This document shows positions 7,241 to 16,600 of a stretch of 32,253 nucleotides of DNA, piece after piece. Under the pieces are notes generated by a model. That model had not been told where the DNA came from and made no database searches. It saw only the letters and a program-made list of their open reading frames with translations. Origin of the DNA: an uncultured Prevotellaceae bacterium (GTDB lineage: Bacteria > Bacteroidota > Bacteroidia > Bacteroidales > Bacteroidaceae); NCBI GenBank assembly GCA_946184125.1, contig CAMHEL010000024.1, forward strand, positions 1 to 32,253. The letters run 5' to 3'. Numbering within the stretch: the stretch's first letter is position 1; each line of letters opens with the position of its first letter. The position numbers and the translations under genes are program-made.

Positions 7241-8635
7241 ATGCCCCCAAACAATGACATAGAAAGAACACTTTTGCCAGGCACTATCTTAAAAAGTGCA
7301 AATTGCAGCTATAAGATAGAGGCTACGCTTGGCCATGGAACTTTTGGAATAACCTACAAAGCGAAAATCGTAGATGGAAGGATAAAGGACAAGATAGTAT
7401 CAATAAAAGAATTTTTTGTAGACGGAGTCAGTTCACGCGACGAATCCGGTATTGTGTCGTCCTGTTCGGATACCATATCCATAGCCCAATGCAAGGCAGA
7501 GTTTGTGGCAGAAGCGAAGAACCTGATACTGTTGAACCATCCCAATATCGTAAAGGCATATGAAGTGTTTGAGACCAACGGGACGGTATACTATTCGATG
7601 GAATATATTGAGGGCGAGAATCTCAACTCATACCTCGCCAAGGCTCATCCTACAACAGAAGAAGCCGTCGGAATAATCACCAAGATAGCATATGGCCTCA
7701 GCTACATGCACGAATCACGCCACATGCTTCATCTTGACCTGAAACCGGGAAACGTGATGCGCCGCGCCTCTGATGGTCAAATCATCCTGATAGACTTCGG
7801 TCTGAGCCGTTATTATACCGAAAACGAACTGCCAGATACGACAAGTCCTGTGGGTCTTGGTACAAGAGGATATGCCCCAGTAGAGCAGACCGAGTTCAAG
7901 AGGCGCAAGAAAGACTTCAAGGCCACGATAGATGTCTATGCACTTGGTGCAACTTTCTACAAGCTAATTACTGGTGAAACACCCCCTCCATCCGATGAGC
8001 TGATGGCCCATCCCGACCTTCTGCATAGAAAGTTATCCACCCTCAACTTATCAGAAAAAAACATACGTATAATAGAGAAGGCGATGAGTCCCTCGCCAGA
8101 CAATCGCTACCCATCTGTCATGTCGTTTATCTACGACATCAATGCAGAAGAGCGCCAACGACGCAAAAAGGGCTGTCTATTGACCTTCGTCACCATCGTC
8201 GGCATTTTGGCCTGTTTGTACGTTGGCAATATGTGGGTTCAGAAACATCGGGTCGCAAAGCAGGAATATTACAAAAGCCTTGACGGATATGCTTTCCAGC
8301 TCTCAGAGCTTAATAATGGAAACCATGACGGGCAGGAAGAATATTATAAGTTCTTCAGCAATGGCACAGGTTTTTACATGATTAAGTCGTGGAATGAATA
8401 TGAAATACTGAGCAATTATTTTAAAGAGGATGCCGACACCATGACCTTCAAATACGATGTGGTCGACCACAGTAAAATTGTATTTGAGAAAGGACTGAAA
8501 TCAAGTTGGGGCAAAGGGAAGACGAGCGTATTCATAGACCTCTACAATAAGGAAATCGTCGTTGATGAAAATGATTACCCGCTCAGTGTAGATGGCAGTA
8601 TCAACTGGGATGAAATAAAGAAGATGTTAGAATAG
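7241..8635 (+). CDS. Membrane-anchored eukaryotic-like Ser/Thr protein kinase
   Basis: The 464-residue protein starts with a complete kinase domain (about 23-300). It has the glycine loop GHGTFG at 31-36, the ATP-binding lysine K56 in VSIKE, helix-C glutamate E91, the catalytic loop HLDLKPGN at 164-171 with D166, DFG at 185-187, and GTRGYAPVEQ as the P+1 region. HLD replaces the classical HRD, a common non-RD variant that suggests activation without activation-loop phosphorylation. A single transmembrane helix follows at about 311-331. The last roughly 130 residues are predicted extracytoplasmic and resemble no repeat sensor such as PASTA that I recognise. The next gene starts 5 bases after the stop, so the two are very likely translated together. 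Substrates are unknown. Confidence 0.9.
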   Translation: MPPNNDIERTLLPGTILKSANCSYKIEATLGHGTFGITYKAKIVDGRIKDKIVSIKEFFVDGVSSRDESGIVSSCSDTISIAQCKAEFVAEAKNLILLNHPNIVKAYEVFETNGTVYYSMEYIEGENLNSYLAKAHPTTEEAVGIITKIAYGLSYMHESRHMLHLDLKPGNVMRRASDGQIILIDFGLSRYYTENELPDTTSPVGLGTRGYAPVEQTEFKRRKKDFKATIDVYALGATFYKLITGETPPPSDELMAHPDLLHRKLSTLNLSEKNIRIIEKAMSPSPDNRYPSVMSFIYDINAEERQRRKKGCLLTFVTIVGILACLYVGNMWVQKHRVAKQEYYKSLDGYAFQLSELNNGNHDGQEEYYKFFSNGTGFYMIKSWNEYEILSNYFKEDADTMTFKYDVVDHSKIVFEKGLKSSWGKGKTSVFIDLYNKEIVVDENDYPLSVDGSINWDEIKKMLE

Positions 8636-8640
8636 CCAAG

Positions 8641-9432
8641 ATGAAAAGTAACAAAATAACAGGAGAACAGACCCTGAAAGAGTCAACGCTCCAAACAAGC
8701 CATCCTTCCTCGGGATGCACCACCATAGCTTCAGTATTTGATGAAGTCTCAACTATCGCCAATGACCGTTACACCGACCTGGAAATCGACGATGGTCCGT
8801 CGCGCCCTAAGAAATCGTGGCTGTCAAAGGTAAGACATGATTTTTCGAGTACGTATCATAAGCGTCACCCCATAGTCAACGCCCTATTGTCAACTTATTT
8901 CCTGTTAGCCCTTGTTTTGTCGGGTATGATGTTTTTGATAGGAATAGCTCTATTTGATGATACTTTTATTCACTCCATGCCCATCCCTGTAATAGTTTCT
9001 TTAGCACTATCGATTTGGTTCTACTCATTTTACTATATCTATTATATGTATCATTTTGTTGTAGGCAACCGCAGGGATGCATTTTTATATGCGCATATGG
9101 GCTCTATAGTGATATGGACTATCGTAGGTCTTTTGTATATGTCGCTTTCAGAACCCCTCGTTCCATATGATGATGAAGGTAATGTCATTGATTCTTATCT
9201 TTATACAGATGTATCCAAGGCACTCATTTATTCGTTATTGATAAATGCTGCCATAATGGGAATCATGTATCTTATCATGAGAATCAAGAAATATGGTGCC
9301 ACGGCATGGACGCTCCTTGACGTTAGTTTCAGAAAATTCCGTACAAAGATGGACAAGGTATGTTTCCGCCTATACTTCGTTTTTCTCGGAATAATTACGA
9401 TACTTATCATCTATGGAGACAGCACGATATAA
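8641..9432 (+). CDS. Five-helix membrane protein in operon with the kinase
   Basis: The 263-residue protein has a soluble N-terminal tail (about 1-75) rich in Ser and Thr (TLKESTLQTSHPSSGCTT). Five hydrophobic segments follow at about 82-105, 113-140, 151-169, 193-214 and 242-258. No enzymatic motif is visible. It begins five bases after the kinase stop, so shared expression is strongly implied. The Ser/Thr-rich cytoplasmic tail is an obvious candidate phosphorylation target of the linked kinase, but that is inference. Base composition is lower in GC than the flanking carbohydrate genes. The family is not recognised. Confidence 0.7.
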   Translation: MKSNKITGEQTLKESTLQTSHPSSGCTTIASVFDEVSTIANDRYTDLEIDDGPSRPKKSWLSKVRHDFSSTYHKRHPIVNALLSTYFLLALVLSGMMFLIGIALFDDTFIHSMPIPVIVSLALSIWFYSFYYIYYMYHFVVGNRRDAFLYAHMGSIVIWTIVGLLYMSLSEPLVPYDDEGNVIDSYLYTDVSKALIYSLLINAAIMGIMYLIMRIKKYGATAWTLLDVSFRKFRTKMDKVCFRLYFVFLGIITILIIYGDSTI

Positions 9433-9481
9433 GTTCCAGCACCTAAAAAATGTGGTTTTTGTCTTTTTGCCTTGAAAAAAT

Positions 9482-9512
9482 TTTGAGGACAAGAAATAAA
9501 TAACTATTTTTG
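9482..9512 (+). promoter_or_regulatory. Consensus Bacteroidetes promoter of the 9569 lipoprotein gene
   Basis: TTTG at 9482-9485, a spacer of exactly 19 bases, then TATTTTTG at 9505-9512 give a full match to the Bacteroidetes primary promoter. Transcription should begin near 9519, about 50 bases before the ATG at 9569. Confidence 0.7.
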
Positions 9513-9568
9513 CATACTACAACAATCTACGACCCCATAAAACACCCCCCCTTAAACCATCTCATCAC

Positions 9569-10519
9569 ATGACACACAAGAAAACGATTTTCCAATTAGC
9601 TTTGGCTGTTTCATTTCTGATAGCCTGCGGTCCCAAAAACGCCAATGCCGGTAACGACCAGATCCAGACTGACCAGCAAGAATCCATATCGCAAACAGAT
9701 GAGCCGTCCAAGACCTACGCTTCCATTGACGGCATCAGCCAGTTCGTCTCCTGGGACATGGGAGCCATGAGCGTGTCAAAAGAAGGCGACCTTTTCGTTG
9801 TCAAAGCCGCTGAAGGCCCCCTGACACTCTATCTGAAACCCACAGGAAACGGTGTTTACCAAGAGACATCCGGTAAGCAGGACATGATAGGACAAAGCGC
9901 ACGGTTCGAGGCCGAGAAAATAGGCGACGTGACGACACTGACTGCATACAGCGACAAGATGATGCTCTTTTCACTTATCAACTGCGACGACCTGATATCC
10001 TACCGCAACCAGGCCTACCTTCGTATACTGAAAAGCCAGTTTGAGCCGACCGATGACGGTGCAATCACCATCACGGACGACACGATGAGCGGTCCGATAC
10101 TCCCCGACAGTCCTGATGTGAGCTACTTCTTCGTCGAAGACGGCAAAGGAGACCTGACCGACAAAATGCGCCTCTCCCCGGGGCGTTACCATCTTGCCTT
10201 CTCACCGGCAGACAAGGGTGTCAACCTGCATTTTTGCGACATCAATCCCCAGACAGGCGAACTCGATGTCAAAAATGATCGTATGAACACCATCATACTG
10301 CGTTACGCGAAAGACCCGGGATGGCCCTGGCTCAGCACCGATGTCCTTGACGCCGGCTTCATCATATACAACTTCGAGAAGCCCTACTGGAAGGTCATGC
10401 TGAACAAGCTGAAAGCCAAGAAACAGCCCAACGAGGTGGAACAATGGAACCGGAGGCTGATAGAAAACCTCTTGAAATACAACGACCCTTACACCGGTAT
10501 CGAAAGCACTGATTATTAA
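9569..10519 (+). CDS. Putative lipoprotein of unknown function (316 aa)
   Basis: A lipoprotein signal ends SFLIAC, so Cys20 is the probable lipidated residue. A short polar linker rich in Asn, Gln and Ser follows. The mature part (about 48-316) is soluble and mixed alpha/beta with no recognised motif. Distinct segments include FFVEDGKGDLTDKMRLSPG and a tryptophan-rich DPGWPWLSTDV near residue 250. The gene has its own promoter and sits between the kinase pair and a GH35 lipoprotein. The 91-base gap to the GH35 start could allow co-transcription. I can support a surface or periplasmic lipoprotein but not a function. Confidence 0.65.
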   Translation: MTHKKTIFQLALAVSFLIACGPKNANAGNDQIQTDQQESISQTDEPSKTYASIDGISQFVSWDMGAMSVSKEGDLFVVKAAEGPLTLYLKPTGNGVYQETSGKQDMIGQSARFEAEKIGDVTTLTAYSDKMMLFSLINCDDLISYRNQAYLRILKSQFEPTDDGAITITDDTMSGPILPDSPDVSYFFVEDGKGDLTDKMRLSPGRYHLAFSPADKGVNLHFCDINPQTGELDVKNDRMNTIILRYAKDPGWPWLSTDVLDAGFIIYNFEKPYWKVMLNKLKAKKQPNEVEQWNRRLIENLLKYNDPYTGIESTDY

Positions 10520-10610
10520 GTTTTTTAGAGTATGGTCATCAGCCTAAAGGTTCATGGGGCGTGAGGGGGGCAGCTGCAGAACCGCAACACAGGAAAAAGC
10601 TAACACAAAA

Positions 10611-12368
10611 ATGGAAAGAAGAGAATTATCAATAAACGGACTTATGGCAGCATGCAGCCACGCCTTATCCATAGCAACTGTATTGGTGATGATATGCAGC
10701 CTGAACGGTTGCCAGCCGCCCACCGAAGATGTAGAGCCGAACATACAGCCTCCCCATTTGGAAAAACGAGGCGGCGTGACTCAACTCATCGTCCAGGAAA
10801 AGCCCTGGCTGGTGCTGGGCTGCGAATTGGGCAACAGCACCTCATCGAGCCGTGAGTACATGAAGAGCGTATGGCCTAAACTAAAGGACAGCGGGGTCAA
10901 CACTGTGCTTGCAGTGGTATCGTGGGAACAAACCGAGCCCATCGAGGGACAGTTTGATTTCACCGTGGTTGACAACCTTGTATCCGATGCCCGCAAACAC
11001 AACAAGAAACTCGCCCTGCTGTGGTTTGGCTCATGGAAGAACGGCATCACCAGCTACACCCCCACATGGGTGAAAAAAGACTCCAAGCGCTTCCCACTGG
11101 CACAGACGCCCGAAGGCAAGCCCCTGCCCATCCTCACCACATTAGGTGCCGAGACGTGCGAAGCCGATGCCAAGGCCTTCGCCGCCATGATGCGACACTT
11201 GAAGGAGACAGACGCCGTGAAGCAGACCGTGGTGATGGTGCAGATGGAGAACGAGGTGGGACTGCATGGCCATCCCCGCGACTACTGTCCATTGGCAGAA
11301 GCAGCCTATCAAGGACAGGTGCCGCAGGCGTTAACCGAGTGGCTGAAGACCCATAAAGAGACCTTGCTGCCCGAGACCAGCAAGGCCTGGGAGCAGAATG
11401 GCAGCAAGACAGAAGGCACTTGGGAAGAAGTGTTCGGCAAGAACGACCGCACCGCCGAACTATTCATGGCATGGCACTATGCATCCTACATGGAACGCAT
11501 CACCGCAGCGGGGAAGAAAGAGTACGACCTTCCCGTCTTCGTGAATGCATGGATTGTTCAGCCCGAAGACACACGTCCCGGCAACTATCCCTCCGGAGGT
11601 CCGCAGGCGCAGAACCACGACATCTGGCGTGCCGCCGCACCTCATATCGACATTCTCTCGCCCGACATTTACCTGAATGACTTCCCCACCCTCCTGCAAC
11701 TCTATTCACGCTCCGGCAATCCCGTGTTCATACCAGAGTCCCGCTCCGGCCAGAACGGTGCCGCCAATGCCGCATACGCCATCGGTGCCATGGGTGCCAT
11801 CGGTTATTCACCCTTCGGTTTTGAGCGCAACTGCGATGATAAGTCGAACGCCTCCTTCTGCCAATTGTACAAAAAGATGGGGTGTGTGGCCGACACCATA
11901 CTTGCCGCACAGGCAGAAGGCCGTATCGGTGCGGCATGGCTGAAAGGCAGCGAGCCCATGAAAGTGAAAGACACCATCACCATTAGTGATGTGCGCATCG
12001 TGTGCGAACTCATCTCCAGCGGCATGCGCAACGGTGGTGCTCCCCAACTCACAGGCGGCACCTACGAGCCCGACGCCATGGGCTATGCCATCGCCATCCG
12101 CCAGAAAGAGGGCTACCTCTTCCTCGGTTCCAATGTCCGCATCACCTTCCTTCCTGCCGATGGCGAAGGGTACGTTGGACTTGCCAAGGTGACCGAGGGC
12201 GACTTCGACCGGCAGGGCCGTTGGCACGAAGGCCGTTGGCTGAACGGCGACGAGATACAGTTGCGCTACGACCTGTTGTACGCTGTCGATGAAGGCTTCT
12301 CGGGACAGGGACTGAACTTCGGACGCCCAGACCCCGCCTTCCTCAAAGTGGAACTCTTCAGATACTGA
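10611..12368 (+). CDS. GH35-type beta-galactosidase lipoprotein with DUF5597-like C-terminus
   Basis: The protein is 585 residues from the ATG at 10611. The longer frame from 10554 adds 19 residues that spoil the signal, while the chosen start leaves a lipoprotein signal ending CSLNGC with Cys34. The (beta/alpha)8 domain carries the clan A pair: MENE with acid/base E215, and FIPESR with nucleophile E376. The C-terminal part (about 440-585) resembles the DUF5597 domain found in GH35 enzymes such as the xyloglucan-active beta-galactosidase of Cellvibrio japonicus. It probably removes terminal beta-galactose from plant cell-wall side chains at the cell surface or in the periplasm. The exact substrate is inferred. 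Confidence 0.85.
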   Translation: MERRELSINGLMAACSHALSIATVLVMICSLNGCQPPTEDVEPNIQPPHLEKRGGVTQLIVQEKPWLVLGCELGNSTSSSREYMKSVWPKLKDSGVNTVLAVVSWEQTEPIEGQFDFTVVDNLVSDARKHNKKLALLWFGSWKNGITSYTPTWVKKDSKRFPLAQTPEGKPLPILTTLGAETCEADAKAFAAMMRHLKETDAVKQTVVMVQMENEVGLHGHPRDYCPLAEAAYQGQVPQALTEWLKTHKETLLPETSKAWEQNGSKTEGTWEEVFGKNDRTAELFMAWHYASYMERITAAGKKEYDLPVFVNAWIVQPEDTRPGNYPSGGPQAQNHDIWRAAAPHIDILSPDIYLNDFPTLLQLYSRSGNPVFIPESRSGQNGAANAAYAIGAMGAIGYSPFGFERNCDDKSNASFCQLYKKMGCVADTILAAQAEGRIGAAWLKGSEPMKVKDTITISDVRIVCELISSGMRNGGAPQLTGGTYEPDAMGYAIAIRQKEGYLFLGSNVRITFLPADGEGYVGLAKVTEGDFDRQGRWHEGRWLNGDEIQLRYDLLYAVDEGFSGQGLNFGRPDPAFLKVELFRY

Positions 12369-12415
12369 CATCGTAACAAGCCGGCATGAAGTGGGCTGTG
12401 AGGATGCCCTTCAGC

Positions 12416-13504
12416 CTATCTGGTGCGTAAAGGACGCTCAATCCTTTTAGTTCCTTCTTTCAGATATTTCCCCAGACACTTGATGATTTCGGGATAGAAG
12501 TCGCTGAGAGTCCGGTAGCGGTTTCGGTGCTTGGTATAATACTGCGTGGCAGTAACGAGTTCGGGCATCCAAAGGAAATCGCGTGCTATCTGCTCATACA
12601 TTTCAGCCTTCACCTGTTCGTCGGTGAAACCATTCTCCTGCATATAGAGAATGACTGCTGCACGTACGACGCTCTCGTTGATAACGGTGGCAGCATTTCG
12701 ATAGGCTTGGCTGCTCATGTTTCGATGGTGCCACTTCAGCAACTTTTCGCCAATAGGCCCGAGCTGGTCGGCGTAGGTCTCATAGAGCGGATTGACAAAC
12801 GAGTGGTTGAACTCATGTATGAGCGTCGCAGCATAGTCGGCCGCATTTTCAAAAGCATTTCCCGTCGCCTCGTCGACGTAATAGCCGCAGATAGCGAACA
12901 CCTCCCTTGGCTGTCCTTCCCTCTGGCGACTTGGACCATAGTTGCCCCCGCCGTTGGTGAAACCGATGATAATGCCAAACTTCTCGGTCGGTTGCGTGCC
13001 ATAGAAGCGTGGATACCAATCCTGGTGGAAGAACTGCATCACATTCTGTTCGTAGGTATGCAAGACAGACTCATAGAACGCGCGGTGCTGGGTATAAAAA
13101 TCGTGGAACCGCGTGTCGGTGTAGAATTGGTTGAGACGGCAGAGAAACGAGTCAATCTCCACATTCTGCCATCGTTTTTCCAGGCCACTCCCGTCACCTA
13201 TCATATAGACTTTCTGCCCGTTGGTTTCAATGTTGATAGCCATGTTCATCACGGCATCGTAACTGATGCCATGCTTTGCCCGTAAATTCTGAAAATACGA
13301 AATGGCTTGATGGCTTTTGAAGGGAGAGAACCACTCTTCCGTGTCTTTTGTGTATTTTCCCCCCATGTCCATGCAATACTCCCTGAATCCAGCAGTCCTT
13401 GACATGATGGCCATCAGTTCCACAGTCTCCGACACATCAACCTTGATTTGCGCATTCCCCACTACTGCGACGATGGCGAGAAGGAAGGTAGAAATAATCT
13501 TCAT
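12416..13504 (-). CDS. DUF4932 family protein with HExxH-type metallopeptidase motif, secreted
   Basis: The 362-residue protein has a signal peptide (MKIISTFLLAIVAVVGNAQ). Its motif HEFNH lies at about residues 230-234, within TLIHEFNHSFVNPLYE, matching the HExxH zinc-peptidase signature with a downstream Glu (YE) as possible third ligand. The overall sequence fits the DUF4932 family of Bacteroidetes. Activity as a peptidase is inferred from the motif. The frame could start at 13519, but the promoter at 13533-13564 would put that codon only a few bases after the transcription start, so 13504 is preferred. The gene converges with GH35 (47 bases apart) and diverges from the GH2 gene. The substrate is unknown. 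Confidence 0.8.
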   Translation of the reverse strand: MKIISTFLLAIVAVVGNAQIKVDVSETVELMAIMSRTAGFREYCMDMGGKYTKDTEEWFSPFKSHQAISYFQNLRAKHGISYDAVMNMAINIETNGQKVYMIGDGSGLEKRWQNVEIDSFLCRLNQFYTDTRFHDFYTQHRAFYESVLHTYEQNVMQFFHQDWYPRFYGTQPTEKFGIIIGFTNGGGNYGPSRQREGQPREVFAICGYYVDEATGNAFENAADYAATLIHEFNHSFVNPLYETYADQLGPIGEKLLKWHHRNMSSQAYRNAATVINESVVRAAVILYMQENGFTDEQVKAEMYEQIARDFLWMPELVTATQYYTKHRNRYRTLSDFYPEIIKCLGKYLKEGTKRIERPLRTR

Positions 13505-13532
13505 CGTTTTCAAAGTCATTGGTTATGTTGAG

Positions 13533-13564
13533 CAAAACTACGAAATCTTCGGTAAATCCCCAAA
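13533..13564 (-). promoter_or_regulatory. Bacteroidetes-type promoter of the DUF4932 gene
   Basis: The minus strand reads TTTG (complement of 13561-13564), 20 bases, then TAGTTTTG (complement of 13533-13540). The predicted transcription start is near 13526. Confidence 0.6.
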
Positions 13565-13602
13565 TAATCACCTAAAAACCTTAAAAGTCGGAACATTTTC
13601 CA

Positions 13603-13610
13603 TATATTTG
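13603..13610 (+). promoter_or_regulatory. Probable -7 box of the GH2 gene
   Basis: TATATTTG matches TAnnTTTG and lies 56 bases before the ATG at 13667. No clear TTTG is found at the usual upstream spacing, so only half the promoter is supported. Confidence 0.4.
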
Positions 13611-13666
13611 CAGTGCTAAATTCAAGTAGCGTGCTTTGAAATCGTAAAACTACAAAGACTATATCT

Positions 13667-16600
13667 ATGAACATTCTATTGCTGATTGGCTTTTTGTTGC
13701 CCGCCATCCAGGGCGACGGAGACACCACACGAGGCATAGGACAATATCCGGGAGCCCCGAACGAATATTATGCCCCCACTGTCGGTTGGACAGAAAGCAA
13801 TGTAGGTCTGAGCAACGTAGCCTTGCACCGGATGGCCTACGCATCTTCATCCTACGACTACAACCACACGGCTCACTTGGTGACCGATGGTATCTGCGAC
13901 ACCGCAGAACCCTCGCTGCTATCGGTATCCACCCCCGCCGGCAACCTGCCAAGAAGAGAGGCGGAGTGGAGCATCGACGGAGGGCCATACTCCCACAATG
14001 TGCTGATGGGCAGCCACTCATGGCTACAATACGACTGGGGCGGAAACATGAGCGTCCCGGCGCGGAAAATAAAAGTGGTGGGCATGGTGGCCTACGACGA
14101 GCAGCAAGTCACAAAAGGATATTCGCTCCGCTGCCAAACATCATCAGACGGGGAACACTGGCAGACCATCGGGGAGAAAAAGGCCGAAGGATTGCCAGGG
14201 ACCCTCCTGCACTACAAGTTGCACTCCGACCCCAACAAGCAAGAGGCTCAGGACCTGCTGCCCGCACGAGTGCTGAATGAGGAAATCAGCTTCAGTCAGA
14301 CCATGGCGCTGCAGCATTTCCGTGTCATGCTGGAGATGGAAGGCGCAGCCCATTGGGTGATACGCGAAATACAGTTTATGGATGCCGACAACAATGAGGT
14401 GGAGGCGTTGCCATCCCGTCACTTCAGCAGTTTATGGATGAGCGACAAGGGAGGAGAACAATGGCTGTATACAGACCTCGGGCACCACCTTCCGATCAGG
14501 AAAATCAACCTCAACTGGTATCTTGCTCCTAAGAAAGGCAGTGTGCAAGTGTCGGATGATGCCACGACGTGGACGACCGTTGCGCAGATGACACCCGCAG
14601 AAGCGTCGGCATCGGGTCCTTCCTTCTCTACCTATCAAGTGCAATGCACCGCCCGTTATGTACGGCTGCTGATGCAAGAGGCCGGTGATGCAGGACGGTA
14701 TGCCCTGCGAGAGATGGAAGTGCTCTCTCCCCAAAAAGTGGTTTATACCCCTCATGCTCCCGCCCCCATCATCAAGGGGCGTCAGGAACTGAGTGGCGGC
14801 AACTGGCGTTTGCAAAGATCTTCGGAAGTGAATGCCACAGGCGAAGAGATTTCAGCCACAAACTTCGATGCCAGTGACTGGATAACAGCCACCGTACCCG
14901 GCACCGTGCTTGCCTCGTATATCAATATCGGTGCCGTTCCGCACCCCAACTATGCCGATGACGTGGACCAGATATCCGAGTCGTTTTTCCGCTCCAACTT
15001 CTGGTACCGTGACGAGTTCGAGGTGGGCGATGAGTTGGATGGAGAACAACAATGGCTCCATTTCGACGGCATCAACTGGAAAGCCAATGTCTTCCTCAAT
15101 GGGCAGAAGCTGGGGCGCATCGAGGGCGCCTTCATGCGAGGACGGTTCAACGTGACAGGACTTCTCAAAAAGGGCACCAACCATCTGGCTGTGGAAGTGA
15201 TATGCAACGACCATTTCGCCGCCGTCAAGGAGAAAGACGAGAACACGACCCAATATAACGGCGGTCTTCTCGGTGCCGACAACCCCACGTTTCACGCCAC
15301 TGTAGGTTGGGACTGGATTACCACGGTGCGCGGCCGCGAGGTAGGAATCTGGAACGAAGTTTATCTCACAGCCACGGGTATGGTGACCTTGAGCGACCCG
15401 TATGTGAAAACCGAGCTTTCTTCCGACAAGACAACGGCCCACGTGACACCATCGGTCTATGTTCGCAACAACAGCAGCCATCCCGTCACTGGCACGCTCA
15501 GCGGTTGGATGGGTGATGTGCGTTTTGAACAGCCAGTCACCTTGGCAGCACAAACAGAACAAGAAATCGCCTTCTCACCCCGGCAGTTCCCCCAACTTTC
15601 CGGCACTGGTTTCCGGCTGTGGTGGCCTAACGGCTATGGCGAGCCCCATCTCTATGATGCCGGCTTTGCATTCACACCAGCTTCCAGCCAAGGAGCCACT
15701 GCAAGTCAGTCATCTTCGATTACCTATCAGGCAGGTTTGCGTGAGATGACCTACGTGGATGCGAAAGACTCACTGCGTATCTACGTCAATGGTCGGCGCT
15801 TCATACCTTTAGGAGGCAACTGGGGTTTCGACGAGCACAACCTGCTCTACCGCTCGCGTGAATACGACATCGCAGTGGGCTATCACCGCGACATGCATTT
15901 CACCATGATTCGCGACTGGGTGGGCCAGGTGGCCGACGAGGCGTTCTACGAGGCGTGCGACCGTCATGGCATCATGGTGTGGCAAGACTTCTGGTTGGCC
16001 AACCCCGCCGATGGCCCCGACCCCTATGATGACGTACTGTTTCTCAGCAATGCCGAAGACTACCTGCGCCGCATACGGAGCCACGCGAGCATCGGACTTT
16101 ACTGCGGTCGCAACGAAGGCTTCCCTCCGGTAGCCATCGACCGCAAGTTGCGTGAGTATGTCCACGCCCTCTCGCCAGGCATGGAGTATATCTCACACTC
16201 ATCGGGTGAGGGCGTGAGCGGTGGCGGTCCCTACCGTGCACTGCCTATGAAAGAATACTTCCTCAGGCAGACAGGTAAGATTCACTCTGAGCGCGGCATG
16301 CCCAATGTGATGAACATCGAGAGTCTTCGCCGGACAATGAGTGCTGATGCACTCTGGCCTCAGTCACCCCAATGGGGACAGCACGACTACACCCTCCAAG
16401 GTGCGCAGCGCTCGTCGGAGTTCAACCAACTTGTCCGATTGGGATTCGGCGAGGCAAAAAGCGCCGAGGAGTTCACCCGCTGGGCCCAACTCATCAACTA
16501 CAACGGCTACCGTGGCATGTTCGAATCGACCAGCCGAAGCCGGGCAGGTCTGTTGCTCTGGATGAGCCATCCCTGTTGGCCATCGATGGTGTGGCAAACC

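Noticed and set aside
9545..9551. Run of seven C as a phase-variation tract before the 9569 lipoprotein gene
   Set aside because: It lies in the leader between promoter and start codon, not in the coding frame or promoter spacer. Seven bases is short and there is no evidence of variation.
12369..12415. Terminator between convergent GH35 and DUF4932 genes
   Set aside because: GGCTG and CAGCC can pair, but the stem is interrupted and no T run follows on either strand.
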